A stretch of DNA of 64,000 nucleotides from Rhodococcus xishaensis (lineage in GTDB: Bacteria > Actinomycetota > Actinomycetes > Mycobacteriales > Mycobacteriaceae): contig NZ_RKLO01000001.1 in the NCBI RefSeq assembly GCF_004011825.1, positions 891,575 to 955,574 of the forward strand, written 5' to 3'. The notes under the pieces are model-generated. The model was not told the DNA's origin and searched no databases. It saw only the letters and a list, made by a program, of their open reading frames with translations. Both the position numbers and the translations under genes were made by a program. The stretch's first letter is position 1. Each line of letters starts with the position of its first letter. Of this stretch, positions 16,122 to 24,363 are shown one piece after another.

Positions 16122-17165
16122 TCATTCCTGCACGCGAACGACGGCCTTGAGACTGCCGGGTATCCGGTCTGCGTTCAGCGCTTGCTCCGCTTCGGCGAGC
16201 GGAAATCGTTTGGTGACCATGGAATCGAGGTCGACCCGCCCGGACCGTTCGAGGGAGATCGCCGCCTGCCAAGTGTTGGCGTAGCGGAATACTCCGGTCA
16301 GCAACAATTCCCGGTGCTGGATTATGTGGACCGGTAGTGTCATTTCGTCGGCGCCCATACCGACAAGGACGACTGTGCCCGCGGGCCGGACGGCTTCGAT
16401 TCCCGCCGTTACAGCGCTGGGGGCGCCGGAAGCGTCGATGAAGGCGTCCACGTGGAGCCCGGCGACATCCTGCTCGCGCGGATCCAGGACAGCAGTGGCC
16501 CCGAATTTCGTTGCCATTTCACGCCGCACGGGATCGAGATCCGTGACGATGACCTCGGTGGCCCCGAAGGCGAGAGCGGATTGCAATGTGGCGATGCCGA
16601 TCGGTCCCGCACCCGCGACCAGAACGCGGGAACCGGCCGTTACACCGGCCTTCCTGTTGGCAGCGATCGCCACTGACAAGGGCTCGCAAAGAGCCGCCGC
16701 GTCGTCGGACATGTCCTCCGGGATTGCATGCGCGAATCCCGACCCGATAGTCACGTACTCGGCCAGCGCCCCGTCGAACGGTGGCGCCGCAAAGAACTGC
16801 ATGTGCGGGCAGAGGTGGTAGAGACCTCGCCGGGATTCCTCGCTCGCAGGGTCGGGCCGCTGTGGTTCGATAGAAACCCTTTGCCCGATTCTGTCGGCGG
16901 ACACGTCGGCGCCGACGGCGACGATGGTGCCCGACGATTCATGGCCCAGAACGAGCGGCTGATCGACCACGAAGTCGCCGATGCGGCCCTCGCGGTAGAA
17001 GTGAGTGTCGGACCCGCAGATCCCCACCGATGCCACTTTCACCAAGACATCGCCGGGACCTGGGCTCGGGACGACGCGTTCTTCCATCTCGATTCGACCC
17101 GGTTCGACGAGCACGCTCGCCCGCATCTTCGAGGGGATATTCGCGGGAGTTGTTGCGTGGATCAC
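16122..17165 (-). CDS. Zinc-type polyol dehydrogenase (sorbitol/xylitol dehydrogenase-like)
   Basis: A 347-residue medium-chain dehydrogenase that should oxidise a polyol such as sorbitol, xylitol or arabitol to the ketose with NAD(P)+. Catalytic zinc ligands are Cys50 (VGICGSD) and His75/Glu76 (LGHES). The nucleotide loop is VAGAGPIG near residue 184. The structural zinc lobe is changed: residues near 105-120 read RPDPASEESRRGLYHLCPH, so three of the four usual Cys are missing and structural zinc is probably not bound. The GTG at 17165 starts the frame; an ATG at 17126 (MRASVLVEPG) is an alternative. It would feed the xylulokinase downstream, now broken. Confidence 0.85.
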   Translation of the reverse strand: MIHATTPANIPSKMRASVLVEPGRIEMEERVVPSPGPGDVLVKVASVGICGSDTHFYREGRIGDFVVDQPLVLGHESSGTIVAVGADVSADRIGQRVSIEPQRPDPASEESRRGLYHLCPHMQFFAAPPFDGALAEYVTIGSGFAHAIPEDMSDDAAALCEPLSVAIAANRKAGVTAGSRVLVAGAGPIGIATLQSALAFGATEVIVTDLDPVRREMATKFGATAVLDPREQDVAGLHVDAFIDASGAPSAVTAGIEAVRPAGTVVLVGMGADEMTLPVHIIQHRELLLTGVFRYANTWQAAISLERSGRVDLDSMVTKRFPLAEAEQALNADRIPGSLKAVVRVQE

Positions 17166-17203
17166 AGGCCGATGCTAGCGCTGCTGAGTGGATGATCGCA
17201 CCG

Positions 17204-17446
17204 TCAGGATTTGCTCACTGATTCTCTCGGCTCAGGCAACACAGCGCTGCTGGTGCCAACGACGAAGATCTCCAGGTTGCCGCCCGCAGCCTCTACTTCG
17301 TTGAGATGGACGATCATGGGAACGGCACGGATAAGGATACCGTTCGGTTTCTCCATGCTGTAGTCGATCGCTCCGAGCCGATAGACATCCTCGATGGCGA
17401 TCGTCGTAGTCAGCCTCGAGGCACCGGTCTCGGGCGTGGGTTCTAC
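17204..17446 (-). pseudogene. Coding-like orphan frame without a start codon
   Basis: The minus strand reads RLTTTIAIEDVYRLGAIDY, SMEKPNGILIRAVPMIVHLN, EVEAAGGNLEIFVVGTSS and ends ESVSKS with a stop at 17204-17206. The composition looks like a real protein, but there is no start before an internal ATG, and the frame is closed just inside the end of the HTH gene upstream. It could be the 3' part of a frameshifted gene once continuous with that gene, or a short protein starting at MEKPNG. No family recognised. Confidence 0.4.
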
Positions 17447-17973
17447 CTCTCGGTGCCTTCATCGGCACGGCCCGGGCACGAGCGGTTGAGCAGGACTTTG
17501 AGAACGATGAACGATAGGAGACCGAGGATGATGACCGATAGGAGTTTCTTGATGTGGGTCGCACGTTCCGACGCCAGCGTCGCGGGAGTCTGGCGCCGTG
17601 CGGCCTCATCGTGGGCACTGTCCCGAGCCGTCGTCAGATCCCGCTCTCGAGACCTCTCGTAGCTGTCGAACGCGGCCACGTCGTCGTCGGGTTGGGCCCG
17701 CGTCCCGGTGTTCGAGCGACCAGTTGGGCGCTCACTCGTCTCGGGGCGTTCCGACGGCTGGTCGGCCAGAAACCCTGCAGCGACAAGGTCCGCCTTGGGG
17801 ATCTGCCAGTGACCCTCGTCGTTCTTCACCGCGTTGGGGAAGTGCCCAGCTCTCAGCGCCCGCTGAATAGCAGCTCGACTGACCCCGCAACTCCTGGCGG
17901 CTCCGGCCGCTGTGTGCATCTCTTGTGCTTGTGGCTCGGACCCAGAGTAGGAACCGTTCCTGTCTAAAGTCAT
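17443..17973 (-). CDS. HTH protein with C-terminal membrane anchor
   Basis: A protein of about 176 residues. Residues ~20-70 form an excisionase/MerR-like helix-turn-helix (TAAGAARSCGVSRAAIQRAL, then HFPNAVKNDEGHWQIPKADLVAAG). A low-complexity, highly charged linker follows (ERPETSERPTGRSNTGTRAQ). Near the C-terminus is one transmembrane helix (LLSVIILGLLSFIVLKVLL) before a short basic-acidic tail. A DNA-binding domain tethered to the membrane by its C-terminus recalls plasmid or phage helper proteins. It lies between a polyol gene and a tRNA-linked integrase remnant, so it may be mobile-element cargo. Start MTLDRNGS assumed; a TTG at 18036 is possible. Function unknown. Confidence 0.6.
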   Translation of the reverse strand: MTLDRNGSYSGSEPQAQEMHTAAGAARSCGVSRAAIQRALRAGHFPNAVKNDEGHWQIPKADLVAAGFLADQPSERPETSERPTGRSNTGTRAQPDDDVAAFDSYERSRERDLTTARDSAHDEAARRQTPATLASERATHIKKLLSVIILGLLSFIVLKVLLNRSCPGRADEGTER

Positions 17974-18036
17974 GGTCGCGATGATGCCCGATTTACCCCG
18001 TTCCGGGCGCCCGACACGCTGAATCCCCGTCTTCAA

Positions 18037-18421
18037 AGTGTGTCTTCTACCTGCATCTTTGCATCTACGTGATCTGAGAGCGCCCGCCCCGCTGTCGCGG
18101 GCTCGAAGGTTTAGAGGTGCTGTTGGAGGTTCGCCGTGCTGACCCTCGTCAATTCATAGACTGAAAACCACTGCGGGACAACGGAGTGCAGCGCTGTAGT
18201 TCTGGGAGCACGGGCGGCATCTCAGGCACTCGGGCACACCGACGTGCTGAGGACGCATCAGCGCTGCTGGCCACGCCTGCAGGCGGGCGCTGTGAAAGCG
18301 TTCGCTGAATTGCTGGGGCAATCGCGGGAGTACAGACCGGCCGAGTGGATCTCACAGTCTCGGGACCGTGAGGTTGCCGTTGCCATCATGACGTACCTGA
18401 GCTCGGTAAAGGTACGACTTG
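18037..18421. other. Gene-poor region beside the tRNA
   Basis: About 385 bp with no intact gene. It holds an integrase-like remnant (listed separately) and a C/G-rich hairpin-like stretch near 18085-18105 (GCCCGC...GCGGGC). Confidence 0.4.
18205..18345 (+). pseudogene. Possible tyrosine-recombinase (integrase) C-terminal remnant
   Basis: In one plus-strand frame the DNA encodes AASQALGHTDVLRTHQRC, then WPRLQAGAVKAFAELLGQ. The LGHTD...TxQRY...WP pattern is that of phage-type integrases, with Cys in place of the expected catalytic Tyr. Upstream conserved R/H-box sequence is missing. A decayed integrase ending next to a tRNA gene fits an old integration event. The match is short, so this is tentative. 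Confidence 0.4.
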
Positions 18422-18495
18422 TGCCCTCGGTGAGACTCGAACTCACACTGTACGGGTTTTGAATCCGTTTCCTCTGCCAATTGGGATACGAGGGC
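18422..18495 (-). tRNA. tRNA-Leu (anticodon CAA)
   Basis: On the minus strand a 74-nt cloverleaf folds: acceptor GCCCTCG/CGAGGGC with discriminator A, D-arm starting TCCC, anticodon arm ACGGA-TTCAAAA-CCCGT with anticodon CAA, variable loop of five bases and T-arm GTGAG-TTCGAGT-CTCAC. CCA is not encoded. Anticodon CAA reads UUG (Leu), but the long variable arm usual for tRNA-Leu is absent and the top anticodon-stem pair is A-C. Confidence 0.85.
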
Positions 18496-18596
18496 GTGCG
18501 GGTTAACACTCTAGAAGATCACGAGGCGCAGTCAAAACCACCGGTACCCTCGAAGCGTTCGCGCCCTGATCGGCGGGCGCCGACTCGAGGAGTGAT

Positions 18597-19223
18597 GTGG
18601 CCATGAACGCGACCCCCGCGCAGGGGACAGAACCCAAGTCGCGGCGCGTGGTGGTGGCGGAGGACGAGGCACTCATACGGTTGGACCTCGTCGAGATGCT
18701 CCGTGAGGAAGGCTACGACGTCGTCGGTGAGGCCGATGACGGTCAGCGTGCCGTCGAGTTGGCAGAGGAGTTGCGCCCGGACCTTGTGATCATGGACGTC
18801 AAGATGCCGCGCCGTGACGGGATCGACGCGGCGTCCGAGATCGCTGCGAAAAGGATTGCGCCCGTGGTGATCCTGACTGCCTTCAGCCAGCGTGATCTGG
18901 TCGAGCGGGCTCGTGACGCCGGGGCGATGGCGTACCTCGTCAAGCCGTTCTCCAAGGCAGACCTGGTGCCGGCGGTGGAGTTGGCGGCGAGCCGGTTCAC
19001 GGAGATCGCCTTGCTCGAGCGGGAGGTCGCCAGCCTTTCCTCGCGGCTCGAGACCCGTAAGGTCATCGAGCGGGCCAAGGGCATGCTCATGCAGTCGCAG
19101 GGGCTGAGCGAGCCGGAGGCGTTCAAGTGGATTCAACGGGCCGCGATGGATCGCCGGACGACCATGAAGGCCGTCGCCGAGGTCGTCCTCGACACCCTGG
19201 GCGGCGGCAGCGCGCGCGAGTGA
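18597..19223 (+). CDS. pdtaR: ANTAR-domain response regulator PdtaR
   Basis: A 208-residue two-component response regulator. The receiver domain (about 15-135) has the acidic pair EDE, phosphoacceptor Asp67 (LVIMDVKMPRRDG), Thr/Ser in LTAFSQRD and Lys in YLVKPFS. The C-terminal ANTAR domain (about 145-200) has RLETRKVIERAKGML and AFKWIQRAAMDRRTTM, which binds paired stem-loops in RNA to cause antitermination. It is close to M. tuberculosis PdtaR (Rv1626), whose kinase PdtaS is encoded elsewhere. GTG 18597 follows GAGGAG closely; ATG 18603 is an alternative start. It lies just upstream of polA, as in related genomes. Confidence 0.95.
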   Translation: MAMNATPAQGTEPKSRRVVVAEDEALIRLDLVEMLREEGYDVVGEADDGQRAVELAEELRPDLVIMDVKMPRRDGIDAASEIAAKRIAPVVILTAFSQRDLVERARDAGAMAYLVKPFSKADLVPAVELAASRFTEIALLEREVASLSSRLETRKVIERAKGMLMQSQGLSEPEAFKWIQRAAMDRRTTMKAVAEVVLDTLGGGSARE

Positions 19224-19272
19224 GCGTGCAGCAGCGGTCCGAGGGGCCGACGCGCGGGGATCAAGCACGTAT

Positions 19273-19295
19273 CTGTCGGCTCGGCTACCTAGACT
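19273..19295 (+). promoter_or_regulatory. PafBC-type (LexA-independent) damage promoter of polA
   Basis: CTGTCGGCT-N8-TAGACT resembles the mycobacterial RecA-NDp consensus TTGTCRGTG-N8-TAnnnT: six of nine upstream bases, exact 8-bp spacing and a fitting -10. The -10 ends eight bases before the GTG start at 19304, so the transcript would be leaderless. Confidence 0.5.
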
Positions 19296-19303
19296 GGGCA
19301 ACC

Positions 19304-22042
19304 GTGAGCCCCGCAACTACATCCTCGTCCACCGCCTCCGCAACTACCGACGTGTCCGGTTCCGGCCGGCCGACGCTGCTGCTCCTGGACGGACATTCGC
19401 TCGCGTACCGAGCGTTCTACGCCCTCCCGGCCGAGAACTTCAAGACGCAGAGCGGGCAGACGACCAACGCGGTCTACGGGTTCACCTCGATGCTGATCAA
19501 CCTGCTGCGCGACGAGGGGCCGACGCACATTGCGGCGGCGTTCGACGTCTCCCGGCAGACATTCCGCGCCGAGGCGTACCCCGAGTACAAGGCGAACCGC
19601 AGCAAGACCCCGGACGAGTTCAAGGGGCAGGTCGAAATCACCAAGGACGTCCTCGGGGCCATGGGCATACCGGTGATGGCGATAGAGGGTTACGAGGCTG
19701 ACGACATCATTGCGACGCTCACCACGCAGGCCACCGCCGGCGGCTATCGAGTGCTCGTCGTGACCGGAGACCGGGACTCGCTGCAACTCGTCAGCGACGA
19801 CGTCACTGTCCTGTACCCACGCAAGGGCGTCTCCGACCTCACCCGTTTCACCCCTGAGGCGGTCGAGGCCAAGTACGGGCTCACACCACAGCAGTACCCC
19901 GACTACGCCGCGCTGCGCGGAGACCCGAGCGACAACCTGCCCGGAATCCCCGGCGTCGGCGAGAAGACCGCCGCCAAGTGGATCCGCGAATTCGGCTCGC
20001 TCGAGAACCTCGTCGACGGTATCGACAAGGTGCGCGGCAAGGTCGGTGACGCGCTGCGCGCCAACCTGAACAGCGTGGTACTCAACCGACAGCTCACCGA
20101 GATGGTGCGCGATGTTCCTGTGCCGTACACGCCGGACCAGTTGGCCCTTGCACCATGGGACCGCGAACGCATCCACGCGCTGTTCGACGACCTCGAGTTC
20201 AAGGTCTTGCGTGACCGGCTGTTCGCGACACTCAGCTCTGCGGAACCGGAGGCCGAGGAAGGTTTCGAGGTGCGCGGACGCGCGCTGGCACCCGGTGAGG
20301 TAGCGGAGTGGATCGCCGCACACGCTACGACGGGGGAGCGGCACGGTCTGTCGGTCGTCGGCACCGGCGCGCCGTACGGTGGCGACGTCACGGCTGTCGC
20401 GATCGCCGCGTCCGACGGCGAGGGCGCCTACATAAGCACCACCGCGGTGACCCCGGAGGACGAGGCCGCGCTCGTGGCGTGGTTTGCCGACCCACAGCAA
20501 CCCAAGGCGCTGCACGAGGCCAAGCGGGCGATGCACGCGCTGTGGGGCCGCGGCTGGACACTCGAGGGCCTGACCAGCGACACCGCCCTCGCGGCGTACC
20601 TCGTGCGCCCGGGGCAGCGCAGCTTCAATCTCGACGACCTGTCGTTGCGCTACCTCAAGCGCGAGCTACGTGTGGAAGAGTCTGGGCAGCAACAGCTTTC
20701 GCTGCTCGATGAGGAGGATGCCGCAGATGCGCAGGCGGCCGAAGGCGAAATCCTGCGCGCCCAGGCCGTGCTCGACCTCGCCGCTGCACTCGACACAGAA
20801 CTCGCCGACATCGCCGCCACCGGTCTGCTCGCCGACATGGAGTTGCCACTACTTGCGGTGCTGGCCCAGCTCGAGGCGACGGGCATCGCGGTCGATGCCA
20901 GCCACCTGCGTGATCTGCAGTCGATGTTTGCGGCCCGGGTCGCCGACGCAGCGAATCGCGCGTACGAGGTGATCGGCAAGCAGATCAACCTCGGCTCGCC
21001 CAAGCAGTTGCAGGTGGTGTTGTTCGACGAGCTCGACATGCCCAAGACCAAGAAGACGAAGACCGGGTACACCACCGACGCCGACGCGCTGCAGTCGTTG
21101 TTCGAGAAGACCCAGCACCCGTTCCTCGAGCACCTGCTCGCGCACCGCGACGCGACGCGCCTCAAGGTCACTGTGGACGGCCTGCTCAAGACCGTCGCCG
21201 ACGACAACCGGATCCACACCACGTTCAACCAGACCGTGGCGGCCACCGGTCGGCTGTCGTCGACAGAGCCGAACCTGCAGAACATCCCAGTGCGTACCGA
21301 CGCGGGCCGGCAGATCCGCGACGGCTTCGTCGTCGGAGAGGGCTTCGAGACCCTCCTCACCGCGGACTACAGTCAGATCGAGATGCGCATCATGGCGCAC
21401 CTCTCGCGTGACGAAGGCCTGATCGAGGCCTTCAACACCGGGGAGGATCTGCACAGCTTCGTTGGCTCACGCGCATTCGGGGTGCCGATCGAGGAGGTGA
21501 CGCCGGAACTTCGCCGCCGGGTCAAGGCGATGTCGTACGGCCTGGCCTACGGTCTCAGCGCGTTCGGGCTCGCCGCTCAGCTCAAGATCTCCACCGAGGA
21601 AGCCCGTGAGCAGATGGACGCGTACTTCGCCCGCTTCGGTGGTGTCCGCGACTACCTGCGCGAGGTCGTCGAACGCGCGCGCAAGGTCGGGTACACGGAG
21701 ACACTGTTCGGTCGCCGGCGCTACCTGCCCGACCTCAACAGCGACAACCGGCAGCGCCGAGAGGTTGCCGAACGGGCCGCACTCAATGCGCCCATCCAGG
21801 GCACGGCAGCCGACATCATCAAAGTCGCGATGATCGACGTCCAGCGGGCCCTGCGGCACGCCGAGCTCGAGTCGCGGATGCTGTTGCAGGTCCACGACGA
21901 GCTCGTGCTCGAGGTCGCCACCGGTGAACGCGACCAGGTGGAGCAGCTGGTCCTGGACAAGATGGCGTCCGCGATCGAATTGTCCGTACCGCTCGAGGTG
22001 TCCGTCGGCACCGGCCGCAGCTGGGACGCCGCCGCGCACTGA
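19304..22042 (+). CDS. polA: DNA polymerase I
   Basis: A 912-residue family A polymerase. The N-terminal 5'-nuclease domain (about 20-310) shows LLLLDGHSLAYRAFYALP, YEADDIIATL and GDPSDNLPGIPGVGEKTA. The middle 3'-5' exonuclease-like domain lacks the catalytic acidic residues, as in other actinobacteria. The polymerase domain has motif A DYSQIEMRIMAHLS, motif B RRRVKAMSYGLAYG with Tyr at the position that in T7 and Taq variants governs ddNTP use, and motif C LQVHDELVLE. It fills gaps after excision repair and removes Okazaki primers. GTG 19304 is preferred over an upstream in-frame codon inside pdtaR because the promoter lies between them. Confidence 0.97.
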   Translation: MSPATTSSSTASATTDVSGSGRPTLLLLDGHSLAYRAFYALPAENFKTQSGQTTNAVYGFTSMLINLLRDEGPTHIAAAFDVSRQTFRAEAYPEYKANRSKTPDEFKGQVEITKDVLGAMGIPVMAIEGYEADDIIATLTTQATAGGYRVLVVTGDRDSLQLVSDDVTVLYPRKGVSDLTRFTPEAVEAKYGLTPQQYPDYAALRGDPSDNLPGIPGVGEKTAAKWIREFGSLENLVDGIDKVRGKVGDALRANLNSVVLNRQLTEMVRDVPVPYTPDQLALAPWDRERIHALFDDLEFKVLRDRLFATLSSAEPEAEEGFEVRGRALAPGEVAEWIAAHATTGERHGLSVVGTGAPYGGDVTAVAIAASDGEGAYISTTAVTPEDEAALVAWFADPQQPKALHEAKRAMHALWGRGWTLEGLTSDTALAAYLVRPGQRSFNLDDLSLRYLKRELRVEESGQQQLSLLDEEDAADAQAAEGEILRAQAVLDLAAALDTELADIAATGLLADMELPLLAVLAQLEATGIAVDASHLRDLQSMFAARVADAANRAYEVIGKQINLGSPKQLQVVLFDELDMPKTKKTKTGYTTDADALQSLFEKTQHPFLEHLLAHRDATRLKVTVDGLLKTVADDNRIHTTFNQTVAATGRLSSTEPNLQNIPVRTDAGRQIRDGFVVGEGFETLLTADYSQIEMRIMAHLSRDEGLIEAFNTGEDLHSFVGSRAFGVPIEEVTPELRRRVKAMSYGLAYGLSAFGLAAQLKISTEEAREQMDAYFARFGGVRDYLREVVERARKVGYTETLFGRRRYLPDLNSDNRQRREVAERAALNAPIQGTAADIIKVAMIDVQRALRHAELESRMLLQVHDELVLEVATGERDQVEQLVLDKMASAIELSVPLEVSVGTGRSWDAAAH

Positions 22043-22090
22043 AGTGCGCGGGGCGTCTCCCTGGGTACTGCCGTACGGGGCGGGGGTCGC

Positions 22091-22459
22091 TCAGCTGCCG
22101 GACGGAGCCTGAGCGATCTGCTTGCGAACCTCGTCCATGTCGAGGGCCCTGACCTGACCGATCAGGTCCTCCAGGGCGGCGGGCGGCAGGGCGCCGGCCT
22201 GGTTGAACACGAGCACACCCTCACGGAACGCCATGATCGTCGGAATCGATCGGATGCCGGCTCCAGCCGCAAGCTCCGCCTCGGCTTCGGTGTCGACCTT
22301 GCCGTGGACAACGTCGGTGTGCTTGTCCGAGGACGACTCGAAAGTCGGGGCGAAGGAGCGACACGGGCCGCACCAGGATGCCCAGAAATCGACAAGCACA
22401 ATGTCGTGGTCTTCGATGGTCTGCTTGAAGTTCTGCTGGGTCAGGGTCTGGGTAGCCAC
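22091..22459 (-). CDS. trxA: Thioredoxin
   Basis: A 122-residue thioredoxin with the active site WCGPC (residues ~31-35, in VLVDFWASWCGPC), the cis-Pro segment IRSIPTIMAF and an extended C-terminal helix. It reduces protein disulfides in the cytoplasm using thioredoxin reductase. A GTG start at 22459 lies after AGAAAGGA. It is convergent with polA and about 140 bp from the 2H-phosphoesterase gene transcribed the same way. Confidence 0.92.
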   Translation of the reverse strand: MATQTLTQQNFKQTIEDHDIVLVDFWASWCGPCRSFAPTFESSSDKHTDVVHGKVDTEAEAELAAGAGIRSIPTIMAFREGVLVFNQAGALPPAALEDLIGQVRALDMDEVRKQIAQAPSGS

Positions 22460-22602
22460 AAGGGTCCTTTCTGTGGATCCGATCGGACGTGGATCTGATC
22501 GGACGCGGTGTCCGCCAGTCGGTCGGACGTCTGGTCGGTTGGCCATTGCAACGTTCCCATGCACGAATCTCTTCCCCGGGAAGCTCTCGGGAGAAACCAA
22601 GG

Positions 22603-23130
22603 TCACGGGCATCGGGTGATCCGCCACTCCCGCTTGGCGTCCGAATCCCAACGTCGGACGCCGTCGGAGGTCCCGACCACGTCGCGGTTGCCTGCGCGAG
22701 TGACCACCACTGCGGTGCCGAGATCGCTCGCCTGGATGCGCCGGGACAGTGTCACGTGGGGCGTCCACTCGCCGGGCATGATGTGCGGGGGAACACCCTC
22801 GCAGTCCATCATCAGCTCGTAGACGATCCGCTGGAGTGTCAACAGCTCGGTGGTGGGCACGACCAGTCGGGCGAGGGTAAGGCGGCGGCCTCCGAACACG
22901 ACCACGCCGCCCAAGCGGATCGGCAGCGGCCCGCACGGAAGTTCCCGAGCGAGCGCGTCGTCGACGTCGGGCGGAATGTGACTGGCGACCCCGAGCGTGA
23001 CGTGCGGGCGGTTGGACTCGGCCGTGATGCGATCCTGGCTGGGCAGACGCGCCTTCGACAGCCGACGCCACTCGGCTCGCACGGTCGCGTCGACAACGCT
23101 GTCGAGCAGCAACTCCACGGACTGGACCAT
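22603..23130 (-). CDS. 2'-5' RNA ligase-like 2H phosphoesterase
   Basis: A 175-residue protein of the LigT/ThpR 2H superfamily. The two catalytic tetrapeptides are visible: HVTLGV in RPHVTLGVASHI and HVTLSR in WTPHVTLSRRI. Family members hydrolyse cyclic phosphodiesters or join RNA ends; the biological substrate in bacteria is mostly unclear. Start MVQSVELLLD. It is divergent from the isopropylmalate-dehydrogenase-like gene with only 19 bp between start codons, and a palindrome spans that gap. Confidence 0.85.
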   Translation of the reverse strand: MVQSVELLLDSVVDATVRAEWRRLSKARLPSQDRITAESNRPHVTLGVASHIPPDVDDALARELPCGPLPIRLGGVVVFGGRRLTLARLVVPTTELLTLQRIVYELMMDCEGVPPHIMPGEWTPHVTLSRRIQASDLGTAVVVTRAGNRDVVGTSDGVRRWDSDAKREWRITRCP

Positions 23131-23148
23131 CGTCAGCAATGATGGTCC
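23124..23148. promoter_or_regulatory. Palindrome across a divergent start region
   Basis: GGACCATC and GATGGTCC form perfect 8-bp arms around 9 bp. The left arm contains the start codon of the 2H gene and the right arm ends just before the start of the dehydrogenase gene. It may be an operator or an mRNA hairpin for both genes. Confidence 0.4.
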
Positions 23149-23149
23149 G

Positions 23150-24247
23150 ATGGGGAGCGCGAGTACAGGAAATTTGCCGAATCCGCGGATCGGTCTGCTG
23201 CTTGGCGACGGGATCGGACGCGAAATCGTGCCGGCCGCCCGGGACGTCGTCGATGCTGCGGTCGCCGCGGTGGGGTTGCCGGACGTCGAGTGGGTGCCGC
23301 TTCCCATCGGATTCGAGGCCATTTCGACCTACGGCACTCCTACACCCGAGCACACGCTTGTTGCACTCGCCGAACTCGATTCGTGGATCCTCGGCCCACA
23401 CGACAGTGCCGCGTATCCCGAGCCCTTCCAGATGCAGCTCACTCCGGGCGGCACAATCCGTAAACGCTTCGACCTCTACGCGAACATCAGACCGGCGCGC
23501 GCTTTGTCCGGAACGCAGGCCGTGTCACCGCAGATGGATCTGGTCATCGTTCGGGAGAACACCGAGGGGTTCTACGCAGACCGCAACATGTTCGTCGGCA
23601 GCGGCGAATTCATGCCGACTCCGGACGTTGCCATGGCGGTGGGCGTCGTAACCCGGCAGGCGTGCGAACGCATCGCTCGGGCCGCGTTCGACCTCGCACG
23701 CCGTCGACGCAAGCGGGTGACGGTTGTGCACAAGGCCAACGTGCTCTCGACGACGACCGGACTGTTCCGCGACGTGTGCCGAGACGTCGGCCAGAACTAT
23801 CCCGACGTCGTCGTCGACGACGAGCACGTTGACGCGATGGCCGCGTACCTGGTCCGACGCGGCGAGGACTTCGACGTGATCGTCACCGAGAACATGTTCG
23901 GCGACATCCTCTCCGACCTCGCCGGTGAACTGTCCGGCTCGCTCGGAATGGCAGCGTCCATCAACGCATCCGAAACGAAGGCTATGGCGCAGGCCGCGCA
24001 TGGAGCGGCGCCCGACATCTCCGGACGAAATCGCGCCAACCCGACAGCGCTAATCATGTCGGCGGCGATGCTCCTCGAATGGCTAGGCGCAGCCCGCGAA
24101 GAGGCCGGGTTCGGTGCCGCGGCTGCGCGGATCCGCAGCGCGGTGGAACGGACGATCGAGGCCGGCGTCGCCACCGCCGACCTCGGTGGGCTGGCGTCGA
24201 CGGGAGAATTCACCGAGTCCGTGATCGCCCGGGTGTTCCGGCGATGA
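23150..24247 (+). CDS. Isocitrate/isopropylmalate dehydrogenase family protein
   Basis: A 365-residue beta-decarboxylating dehydrogenase. It has LLLGDGIGREIVPAA at the N-terminus, RENTEGFYADRN, the substrate Lys in VVHKANVLSTTTGLF, DVIVTENMFGDILSDLAGEL with the metal-binding Asp, and AAHGAAPDISGRNRANP for the nucleotide. It is longer and different from typical LeuB (~340 residues) and may act on tartrate, homoisocitrate or a related 2-hydroxy acid. ATG 23150 chosen; no strong Shine-Dalgarno. The family is certain, the substrate not. Confidence 0.85.
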   Translation: MGSASTGNLPNPRIGLLLGDGIGREIVPAARDVVDAAVAAVGLPDVEWVPLPIGFEAISTYGTPTPEHTLVALAELDSWILGPHDSAAYPEPFQMQLTPGGTIRKRFDLYANIRPARALSGTQAVSPQMDLVIVRENTEGFYADRNMFVGSGEFMPTPDVAMAVGVVTRQACERIARAAFDLARRRRKRVTVVHKANVLSTTTGLFRDVCRDVGQNYPDVVVDDEHVDAMAAYLVRRGEDFDVIVTENMFGDILSDLAGELSGSLGMAASINASETKAMAQAAHGAAPDISGRNRANPTALIMSAAMLLEWLGAAREEAGFGAAAARIRSAVERTIEAGVATADLGGLASTGEFTESVIARVFRR

Positions 24248-24363
24248 ACTCGAAGGACCGAACACCCAGAACGATGAAGGCGGGCAGCTTGTCCAGCCGC
24301 TGAGCTGGCGAGCCAGTAGGGTTTCCCTGAGTCGGCCGTTCGGCGACGTAGGGAGCACGGGCG

